From Prochlorococcus marinus str. MIT 9215 (GTDB lineage Bacteria > Cyanobacteriota > Cyanobacteriia > PCC-6307 > Cyanobiaceae): a DNA stretch of 5,029 nucleotides. The notes below the pieces were generated by a model that saw only the letters and a program-made list of their open reading frames with translations, did not search any database and was not told where the DNA came from. This document shows, in pieces, positions 1 through 5,029 of this stretch. Positions within the stretch are counted from its first letter, which is position 1. Each line of letters opens with the position of its first letter. The stretch covers positions 1 through 5,029 of the forward strand of contig CATBLW010000078.1 of the NCBI GenBank assembly GCA_949486985.1. The letters are read 5' to 3'. The position numbers were made by a program, and so were the translations under genes.

Positions 1-646
1 AGCCATTGCTCGACGCATCGAACGCTTAAAGAGAGAAGTGAAACAGTTGCAAGAGCATCGCTCCAGAATTCGTAGTCGCAGGGAAAGACTGCCCAAAGTT
101 GCAGTTGTGGGCTATACGAATGCTGGAAAATCTTCCTTACTCAATGCACTCTGTGCTCGTGATGAACAAAGCAAAGTTCTCGCTGAGAACAAACTATTTG
201 CCACGTTGGACCCAACAACAAGGCGGCTGACGCTGCCTCAGACAGGAGCTGCTCCCCACGAAATTCTGCTCACTGACACCGTGGGCTTTATTCGTGAATT
301 ACCTGAACCCCTAATCGAAGCCTTTCGGGCCACCCTGGAAGAAACACTTGAAGCGGATCTACTGCTGCTAGTTATCAACCTGGCAGACCCTGACTGGGAA
401 CTTCATCTGAACACAGTTCATGCTCTGCTCGACTCCCTAGAGGCAAAATCACCTCGACAAGTGATTGCCAATCAAATTGACCACTGCGAAAGCAGTGCCA
501 TTGAGAAAGTCAGCGAAAGCGATTCAAAAGTGATCTATCTCTCCGCAACCACTGGTGCTGGGCTGGAAGGCTTAAAAATCTGGCTTGAAGATCAATTCTG
601 GCAAACAGAGCAGAATCAGCCTCGCGGCTTTTCGAACCCAACCTGA
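1..646 (+). CDS. hflX: GTPase HflX, C-terminal part (5' end outside window)
   Basis: HflX is a ribosome-associated GTPase; in E. coli it binds the 50S subunit and splits stalled ribosomes after heat stress. The reading frame is open from base 2, so the true start and the N-terminal HflX domain lie upstream. The visible part begins with the basic helical linker (ARRIERLKRE...) typical of HflX before its G domain. G-domain motifs follow in order: G1 GYTNAGKSS (110-136), switch I around FATLDPTTRR, G3 DTVGFI (275-292), G4 as NQID (470-481) and G5 SATTGAG (from 542). The G4 lysine is replaced by glutamine, which is unusual. Only about 33 residues follow G5, so the extra C-terminal domain of E. 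coli HflX is missing or reduced, as in many family members. The stop at 644-646 is 2 nt before the next ATG, suggesting co-transcription. The family assignment is secure; activity is inferred. Confidence 0.95.
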   Translation, partial: AIARRIERLKREVKQLQEHRSRIRSRRERLPKVAVVGYTNAGKSSLLNALCARDEQSKVLAENKLFATLDPTTRRLTLPQTGAAPHEILLTDTVGFIRELPEPLIEAFRATLEETLEADLLLLVINLADPDWELHLNTVHALLDSLEAKSPRQVIANQIDHCESSAIEKVSESDSKVIYLSATTGAGLEGLKIWLEDQFWQTEQNQPRGFSNPT

Positions 647-648
647 CT

Positions 649-2460
649 ATGGCTGAGCTGAGCGCCGCTCTTCAGAACCCGCAAGCCCTGATCACAGTTG
701 GCATTTTGTTGCTCGCGGTGGTGCTGTTCATCAGTGGGGCCCTAGCCCCAGAACTCACTGGCCTGCTTAGCGTGGGTTTGCTGATGGCGACAGGCGTGCT
801 GGGACCTCAAGAAGCCCTAGCTGGATTTGGCAGGCCTTCTCTAATCACCCTGATGGGGCTATTCGCAGTCTCGGCAGCCCTATTTCGCAGTGGAGCCCTC
901 GATCGTCTGCGTGAACTGATTGCTTCAGAACAGATTCGCACTCCGCGTCGCTTGATTGGCCTACTGGGCTTCGTTGTCGCTCCTATTTCCAGTGTCTTGC
1001 CCAACACACCCGTTGTGGCATCCGTACTGCCTGTCATCGAAGCCTGGTGTCATCGGCGCCGTATCTCGCCCTCAAGAGTTCTACTACCACTGTCATTCGC
1101 GACGGTGCTGGGCAGCACGATCACCCTGCTTGGTAGTTCCATCAATCTCCTGGCGAGTGACATCAGTGAACAACTTGGCTATGGCTCGCTTGAACTGTTC
1201 AGCTTCACGGCAATCGGCATCCCTATCTGGCTCGCAGGCACCATCTATCTGTTACTCGCTCCTAAGGGGCTCCTACCAGACCGGGGCAGCAATAACGATG
1301 ACCTTGGAAACAACAAAGATCTCACTGGCTATTTCACAGAGGTCACGATTCCTCGGGAATCGCAACTTGTCGGCCAGTCACTTCACAACAGCCGCTTGCA
1401 ACGTCGTTTTGATGTAGACGTTCTCGAATTGCACAGAGGCAAGGAGAGACTGATCCCACCCCTGGCTGATCGAAGACTTGAGCCAGGAGATCGACTTCTG
1501 CTGAGAGTGACCCGTGCCGATCTGTTGCGACTGCAACAGGAACACAATGTGCAACTTGCTTCACCTGATTTACAAACCTCCTCGTCAAGTGCTCAAGCCT
1601 GTGAAGGTCAGAGAACCGTAGAAGTACTGCTCCCAGCAGGCTCAACCCTCGCTGGCGCCAGTCTGCGGGAACTGCGTTTTCGTCAACGCCACAACGCCAC
1701 AGTGCTCGCGCTTCGGCGTGGTCAACAGACCGTGCAAGAAAGGCTCGGACAAGCAGTACTGCGAGAAGGCGATGTCTTACTGCTTCAAGCTCCCCTGGAT
1801 TCGATTCGAGGACTTCAATCCAGCAACGATTTGCTGGTGCTGGACCAACTGGAAAATGACCTGCCCACAGTGCGTCGCAAGCCACTGACGATCGTGATTG
1901 CCTTGGCGATGTTGATCACGCCCACGATCACGCCCTTACCTCTGGTAGCCGCAGTTTTGCTGGCTGCAGTGGCCATGGTTGCAGGTGGATGCCTACGCCC
2001 TGGAGAACTGCAAAGGTCCATTCGCCTTGATGTGATTCTGCTGCTCGGCTCACTTTCAAGCTTCAGCGTGGCGATGCAAAACACGGGTCTGGCAGCCGCG
2101 TTAGCCAACAGCTTTGAGAACTTGCTAGCTGGCTGGCCTAACTACTCAGCTTTGTTGGTCATTTTCCTAACAACAACAGTCTTAACCCAGATCATGAGCG
2201 CAGCGGCCTCAGTCGCTTTGCTCGCTCCCATCGCCATGCCTTTGGCTACAGGCATGGCCCTTCCACCTACAGCACTATTGATAACGGTTCTGTTTGGAGC
2301 TACCCAGTCATTTCTTACCCCTTTTGGCTATCAAACCAACCTGATGGTGTTTGGCCCTGGGCGTTACCGCTTTCTGGATGTGATCCGTTACGGAGCTGGT
2401 CTTACAGTTCTTTTGACGCTATTGATTCCAGCTCTGATCCTTTGGCATTACGGAGGGTGA
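649..2460 (+). CDS. SLC13/DASS-family permease with two internal TrkA_C (RCK_C) domains
   Basis: This is an inner-membrane secondary transporter of the SLC13 (divalent anion:Na+ symporter-like) family; substrate unknown, often annotated sodium/sulfate. The 603 residues form an N-terminal membrane half (about 13-205), a soluble insert, and a C-terminal membrane half (about 411-600). The insert holds two RCK_C domains, about 228-300 (EVTIPRESQLVGQSL...LEPGDRLLL) and 322-395 (VEVLLPAGSTLAGASL...LREGDVLLL). Family motifs include LPNTPVVASVLP (117-128), GSTITLLGSSINLL (155-168) and TPFGYQTNLMVFGPGRYRF (557-575). The second hairpin motif, normally like SNNAA, reads SAAAS (517-521), so ion or substrate binding may differ. 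The ATG follows the hflX stop by 2 nt and has no Shine-Dalgarno; the first membrane helix starts soon after it, which supports this start. The gene ends in tandem stops TGATGA (2458-2463). The RCK_C domains suggest ligand control shared with the downstream KtrA. Family call strong, substrate open. Confidence 0.9.
   Translation: MAELSAALQNPQALITVGILLLAVVLFISGALAPELTGLLSVGLLMATGVLGPQEALAGFGRPSLITLMGLFAVSAALFRSGALDRLRELIASEQIRTPRRLIGLLGFVVAPISSVLPNTPVVASVLPVIEAWCHRRRISPSRVLLPLSFATVLGSTITLLGSSINLLASDISEQLGYGSLELFSFTAIGIPIWLAGTIYLLLAPKGLLPDRGSNNDDLGNNKDLTGYFTEVTIPRESQLVGQSLHNSRLQRRFDVDVLELHRGKERLIPPLADRRLEPGDRLLLRVTRADLLRLQQEHNVQLASPDLQTSSSSAQACEGQRTVEVLLPAGSTLAGASLRELRFRQRHNATVLALRRGQQTVQERLGQAVLREGDVLLLQAPLDSIRGLQSSNDLLVLDQLENDLPTVRRKPLTIVIALAMLITPTITPLPLVAAVLLAAVAMVAGGCLRPGELQRSIRLDVILLLGSLSSFSVAMQNTGLAAALANSFENLLAGWPNYSALLVIFLTTTVLTQIMSAAASVALLAPIAMPLATGMALPPTALLITVLFGATQSFLTPFGYQTNLMVFGPGRYRFLDVIRYGAGLTVLLTLLIPALILWHYGG
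1914..1935. repeat. Short direct repeat (GATCACGCCC twice, 12-nt period)
   Basis: GATCACGCCC occurs at 1914-1923 and again at 1926-1935 with 2 nt between, so one 12-nt unit is nearly doubled. It encodes the ITPT/ITPL stretch (residues 423-430) at the start of the second membrane half of the SLC13 permease. It looks like a four-residue local duplication in frame. Confidence 0.45.
2233..2258. repeat. Perfect 8-bp inverted repeat inside the SLC13 gene
   Basis: Arms GCCATGCC (2233-2240) and GGCATGGC (2251-2258) are exact reverse complements separated by 10 nt. They lie in the coding sequence for a C-terminal membrane segment (about residues 529-537). There is no T-run after the second arm, so it is not an intrinsic terminator. 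It may be chance given the repeated Met-Pro/Met-Ala codons. Confidence 0.4.
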
Positions 2461-2571
2461 TGACAAAAACTCAACGATACAAACAACCTTTCCCTCATCC
2501 ATATCCATCCTTCTTGTTTATACCAATAGCTAAACCTTTAATTCTCGGCGTGATGAAGCAGGAATACTGCG
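2461..2571 (+). promoter_or_regulatory. Intergenic spacer, probable ktrB leader/promoter region
   Basis: This 111-nt spacer is the only gap longer than 25 nt in the window and is visibly richer in A+T than the flanking genes, so a promoter for ktrBA-anmK would most plausibly lie here. Loose -10-like strings are TATACC (2519-2524) and TTTAAT (2537-2542), but neither has a good -35 at the right distance, so no specific promoter is called. I see no GC-rich hairpin followed by a T-run, hence no evident terminator for the SLC13 gene; readthrough from hflX is possible. Confidence 0.35.
2560..2563 (+). promoter_or_regulatory. Ribosome-binding site of ktrB (AGGA)
   Basis: AGGA lies 8 nt before the GTG at 2572 and decides that start. 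An in-frame TGA at 2554-2556 rules out a longer product, and the nearby ATG at 2553 is in another frame. The site sits partly in the loop of a short inverted repeat, GCAG (2558-2561) and CTGC (2567-2570). Confidence 0.6.
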
Positions 2572-3975
2572 GTGCCATTAACTAACGCTGTTCATCGAAC
2601 TCAGGACTGGTACCGGCGCCTGACAGTTCCTCAATTCACCGTGGTTACAGGCTTGCTTGTGATCACAGCAGGAACGCTTGTGCTGGTTACACCGCTCTGC
2701 TCAAGCAACAATGTCGGCCTCTGGGAAGCCTTATTCACCGCCACCTCTGCCGTCACCGTGACGGGCCTTTCGATTATTGATATCAATCAAGACCTGACCA
2801 TGGTTGGCCAAGGGGTTTTGGCGGCCATGATCATGGCTGGCGGACTTGGCCTGATGGCCATCACAACCTTCCTGCAAGGTTTCGTGGTGAGAGGTACGGA
2901 ATTGAGGTGCCGACTGGATCGCGGCAAAACACTCGATGAATTTGGAGTCGGCGGCGTGGGGAAAACTTTCCGTGGCATTGCGATTACTGCTGTTGTCATG
3001 ATTTTGATCGGCGCAACCACGCTCTATACATTTGGCTTCAACGACATCTCAAACCGCGGCGAGCGGCTCTGGGCTTCTTTGTTCCACAGCATCTCTGCTT
3101 ACAACAATGCTGGCTTTGGGCTCTGGTCAGACAGCCTCGAGCATTACCGCATGAATGGAGTGGTGAATATCACGATCATCATGCTGATCGTGCTTGGTGG
3201 CCTTGGTTGGCGAGTCACCAATGATCTCTGGAGTAATCGCCACAGACTTCAACGTCGCCACCTCAGCCTTCACACCCGCCTGGTGCTTCGGACATCACTG
3301 ATCCTCACACTCGTTGGGACCATAGGGCTGATGATCACTGAGTCACTGAGTCATGGAAATATTTTCACCAGCATGGGCTGGCCAGAAAGGCTGATTAGCG
3401 CCCTCTTTGAATCGGTCAGTGCCAGAACCGCAGGCTTTACAAACGTGCAGCTGTCTTTGGAGAGCATGTCCGACTCAGGCTTGCTCCTTTTGATGACGCT
3501 GATGTTCATCGGAGCCAGTCCGGGCGGCACTGGCGGTGGAATTAAAACCACAACCCTGGCGGCGTTAATGGCCGCGACTCGATCCACTCTCAGGGGGCAA
3601 AACGATGTGGTCATTAGCCATCGTCAGATCTCCGACAAGGTTGTCCTTAAAGCCGTAGGAATCACCGTGGCCTCGTTGCTATTCGTGCTGATGATGGCCT
3701 TATTACTTGGTATGACCAGCAACCTGAAAGGAGAAGACCCCTTTACCTTTCTAGAAATGCTGTTCACATGCATTTCAGCCTTTGCAACTGTGGGATTCGA
3801 TGTTGGAGTAACAAGAAACCTTGGCCATTTCGGGCAACTTGTACTGATTGTCGGCATGTTTGTAGGACGACTCGGCATCCTGTTGTTGCTCAGCGCCATT
3901 TGGGAAGCCGTCAATCGAGAACGCATGCACCGTCAGAATCGGATCTCATATCCCCGTGAAGATCTTTATGTCTGA
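2572..3975 (+). CDS. ktrB: KtrB, K+-translocating membrane subunit of the Ktr (Trk/HKT superfamily) system
   Basis: KtrB forms the ion pathway of the KtrAB potassium uptake system; in characterised systems, including the Synechocystis one, uptake depends on Na+. The 467 residues fit the usual KtrB length of about 450 and show the fourfold M1-P-M2 architecture. All four pore loops keep the selectivity-filter glycine: TVTG (Gly65), AYNNAGF (Gly181), ARTAGF (Gly288) and AFATVGF (Gly408). The Gly/Thr-rich intramembrane gating loop of domain 3, GASPGGTGGGIKTTT, is at 314-328, and the conserved Arg of the last helix is in GRLG (Arg433). Translation starts at GTG with AGGA 8 nt upstream and an in-frame stop just before. 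ktrA follows after 24 nt, confirming the pairing. Relatives are sometimes labelled 'Na+ transporter, Trk family', but four filter glycines favour K+ over the Na+-selective plant HKT1 type, which has Ser in the first filter. Confidence 0.93.
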   Translation: MPLTNAVHRTQDWYRRLTVPQFTVVTGLLVITAGTLVLVTPLCSSNNVGLWEALFTATSAVTVTGLSIIDINQDLTMVGQGVLAAMIMAGGLGLMAITTFLQGFVVRGTELRCRLDRGKTLDEFGVGGVGKTFRGIAITAVVMILIGATTLYTFGFNDISNRGERLWASLFHSISAYNNAGFGLWSDSLEHYRMNGVVNITIIMLIVLGGLGWRVTNDLWSNRHRLQRRHLSLHTRLVLRTSLILTLVGTIGLMITESLSHGNIFTSMGWPERLISALFESVSARTAGFTNVQLSLESMSDSGLLLLMTLMFIGASPGGTGGGIKTTTLAALMAATRSTLRGQNDVVISHRQISDKVVLKAVGITVASLLFVLMMALLLGMTSNLKGEDPFTFLEMLFTCISAFATVGFDVGVTRNLGHFGQLVLIVGMFVGRLGILLLLSAIWEAVNRERMHRQNRISYPREDLYV

Positions 3976-3987
3976 ACTGTCGGCAAT

Positions 3988-3993
3988 GGAGGT
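3988..3993 (+). promoter_or_regulatory. Strong ribosome-binding site of ktrA (GGAGGT)
   Basis: GGAGGT lies 6 nt before the ATG at 4000 and fixes the ktrA start. It is the only strong Shine-Dalgarno in the window; the SLC13 gene and anmK have none. This could allow more KtrA than KtrB to be made from one mRNA, consistent with the eight KtrA to four KtrB subunits known for the complex; that link is inference. Confidence 0.75.
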
Positions 3994-3999
3994 GTTGCA

Positions 4000-4704
4000 A
4001 TGAGTGGATGGTGGCAATGGGCTCCGCAGCAAGGGATTCATGAGCGCGGCTTCGCTGTTGTTGGGATTGGTCGCTTCGGTATTGCTGTCTGCCGACAGCT
4101 GATACAAAACGGGGCGGATGTCTTGGCTGTAGATAGCTCCGCAAGAGCCATCGAAGAGCTGCGTCAGCTAGAGCCTTCTATCGAGGCCAGAGTGGTTGAT
4201 TGCACTGACGAAGAATCAGTAAGAGAAGCCGGAATACTTGAAATGGGAACCGTTGTTGTGGGCATTAGTGAACCGATCGAAGCCAGCATCACAACCACAC
4301 TGATTGCCAAAGACAGCGATGGAAGCCAGGTCAAACAGGTCATCGCCAGGGCCACGAGTGACCTGCACGAAAAGATGTTGAAACGAGTGGGTGCTGATCG
4401 CGTGGTGTTCCCCTCCAAGATGCAGGGTGAACGACTGGGTCTGGAGCTGGTGCGGCCCAATCTGATGGAGCGCCTTGAACTTGATGATCAAACATGCATC
4501 GACGAGATCAAGGTTCCAGATCAATTCGTCGGCCATTCCCTACGCGACCTCAACCTGCGCAAGAACTATCTGGTGAACGTGCTCGCAGCTGGTCCCACCA
4601 AAGCCCTAACCGTTAATCCCCCTGCCGCCTATGTGCTTGAGCGAGGCCATGTCCTTGTGGTGATGGGATTAATCAACGACCTCCAGAAACTTCCCAAAAC
4701 CTAA
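4000..4704 (+). CDS. ktrA: KtrA, cytosolic RCK regulatory subunit of the Ktr K+ uptake system
   Basis: KtrA forms an octameric ring under a KtrB dimer and opens the channel on ATP binding and closes it with ADP in characterised systems. The 234 residues contain one RCK_N Rossmann domain (about 17-140) and one RCK_C domain (about 158-230). The nucleotide-binding motif is VVGIGRFGIAV with Gly22, Gly24 and Gly27; the acidic residue ending beta-2 is Asp45 (VLAVDSS). A single RCK unit of this length means the Ktr type rather than the duplicated TrkA. A 16-residue lead with three tryptophans (MSGWWQWAPQ) precedes the Rossmann fold; the strong ribosome-binding site supports this start. Where Bacillus subtilis KtrA has GADRIIHPEKDMG, this protein has GADRVVFPSKMQG, so the cation-site Glu125 is Ser139 here. 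The gene is 24 nt after ktrB and 5 nt before anmK. Relatives may carry the misleading label 'potassium channel, VIC family'. Confidence 0.94.
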   Translation: MSGWWQWAPQQGIHERGFAVVGIGRFGIAVCRQLIQNGADVLAVDSSARAIEELRQLEPSIEARVVDCTDEESVREAGILEMGTVVVGISEPIEASITTTLIAKDSDGSQVKQVIARATSDLHEKMLKRVGADRVVFPSKMQGERLGLELVRPNLMERLELDDQTCIDEIKVPDQFVGHSLRDLNLRKNYLVNVLAAGPTKALTVNPPAAYVLERGHVLVVMGLINDLQKLPKT

Positions 4705-4709
4705 ATTCC

Positions 4710-5029
4710 ATGCGTGTTCTGGGGCTGATGAGCGGCACCAGCGCGGATGGTGTTGATGCTGTTCTGGCCGAATTTGCAGGGGCACCGCAACAACCCCAAT
4801 GGACATTTCTGAATCTTGCTTCCACTCCATATCCAAACCAACTCAGGCAGGCACTGATCAACGTTGGACAGGGCAAGGCATTAAGCAGCAAAGATTGGCT
4901 TGAGCTAGCCGAGTCGGTCACAGCGTTCCAGTTTCAAGCCGCTCAGGCCTGTGATCCCACTGGGCAAGCGGAAGTCGTGGGCTGCCATGGCCAAACGGTT
5001 TGGCATCGCCCACCCAACACAACGCAACG
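4710..5029 (+). CDS. anmK: Anhydro-N-acetylmuramic acid kinase AnmK, N-terminal part (3' end outside window)
   Basis: AnmK hydrolyses the 1,6-anhydro bond of anhydro-MurNAc and phosphorylates it with ATP, giving MurNAc-6-phosphate for peptidoglycan recycling in the cytoplasm. The 106 visible codons hold the N-terminal ATPase-core phosphate loop GLMSGTSADGVDAVL (residues 5-19), matching the family pattern GxMSGTSxDG, and the CHGQTVWHRP segment (92-101), a family signature. The catalytic aspartate and the second lobe lie beyond the window, so intactness cannot be judged. The ATG at 4710 places the GxMSGTS motif at residue 5, as expected for the family, but there is no Shine-Dalgarno before it. 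It begins 5 nt after the ktrA TAA, so translation may depend on ktrA. No functional link between K+ uptake and wall recycling is shown by the sequence; co-location may be simple packing. Confidence 0.93.
   Translation, partial: MRVLGLMSGTSADGVDAVLAEFAGAPQQPQWTFLNLASTPYPNQLRQALINVGQGKALSSKDWLELAESVTAFQFQAAQACDPTGQAEVVGCHGQTVWHRPPNTTQ

Noticed and set aside
956..1417. A 153-codon + strand frame inside the SLC13 gene
   Set aside because: It overlaps the real membrane-protein frame in a different phase and encodes a Ser/Cys-rich, motif-free product.
1343..1885. A 180-codon open frame on the minus strand
   Set aside because: It lies wholly within the SLC13 gene, whose + frame encodes clear RCK_C domains; the reverse product has no recognisable motif.
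2251..2270. Possible intrinsic terminator at the 8-bp inverted repeat in the SLC13 gene
   Set aside because: No T-run follows, and it sits 200 nt before the stop codon within a conserved coding region.
2824..2837. Perfect 14-bp palindrome GCCATGATCATGGC in ktrB
   Set aside because: It follows from the codons for Ala-Met-Ile-Met-Ala, and about one such palindrome in a window this size is near chance; there is no loop or regulatory context.
4216..4536. A 106-codon open frame on the minus strand, with another at 4164-4460
   Set aside because: Both are antisense to the confident ktrA frame and have no family features.
4990..5004. GCCAAAC-G-GTTTGGC near-palindrome in anmK
   Set aside because: It falls on the conserved HGQTVWH codons, so protein constraint and chance explain it.
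1..5029. HIP1 (GCGATCGC) repeats, CRISPR, tRNA, transposase or phage signals
   Set aside because: I looked for each and saw none; partial CGATCG strings occur, as near 900 and 1890, but no full HIP1 octamer.

Overview
The window reads as a compact cyanobacterial chromosome segment, most likely from the marine Synechococcus / larger-genome Prochlorococcus group. The basis is the gene order (HflX GTPase, SLC13/DASS permease, KtrB, KtrA, AnmK), the tight spacing, intermediate base composition, and the frequent lack of Shine-Dalgarno sequences. I recall similar neighbourhoods from that clade, but this assignment is inference and was not searched. All five genes lie on the + strand. The first and last are cut by the window edges.

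Layout: (1) 1-646, the C-terminal part of hflX, with the whole GTPase domain. (2) 649-2460, a 603-residue SLC13-type permease with two TrkA_C (RCK_C) domains between its membrane halves, starting 2 nt after the hflX stop. (3) 2461-2571, a 111-nt AT-richer spacer, the only real intergenic gap and the best place for a promoter. (4) 2572-3975, ktrB, the K+-translocating subunit, with a GTG start and an AGGA ribosome-binding site. (5) 4000-4704, ktrA, the cytosolic nucleotide-binding RCK regulator, with a strong GGAGGT site. (6) 4710-5029, the first 106 codons of anmK, starting 5 nt after the ktrA stop.

How the genes fit together: KtrB and KtrA should form a KtrAB K+ uptake system. In characterised members this transport is Na+-dependent and gated by ATP/ADP binding to a KtrA octameric ring. 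The upstream SLC13 permease is of a family often coupled to Na+, and it carries the same kind of RCK_C module as KtrA, so the locus holds three RCK_C domains on two transport systems. HflX (ribosome-associated GTPase) and AnmK (anhydro-MurNAc kinase in cell-wall recycling) look like ordinary housekeeping neighbours.

I see no mobile element, CRISPR array, RNA gene or evident new multi-gene system. The points worth a second look are residue-level departures from family consensus: a Ser in KtrA where Bacillus KtrA has its cation-binding Glu125, an SAA in place of SNN in the second SLC13 helix-hairpin motif, and NQID in place of NKxD in HflX. There are also a few small sequence structures around the ktr start sites.
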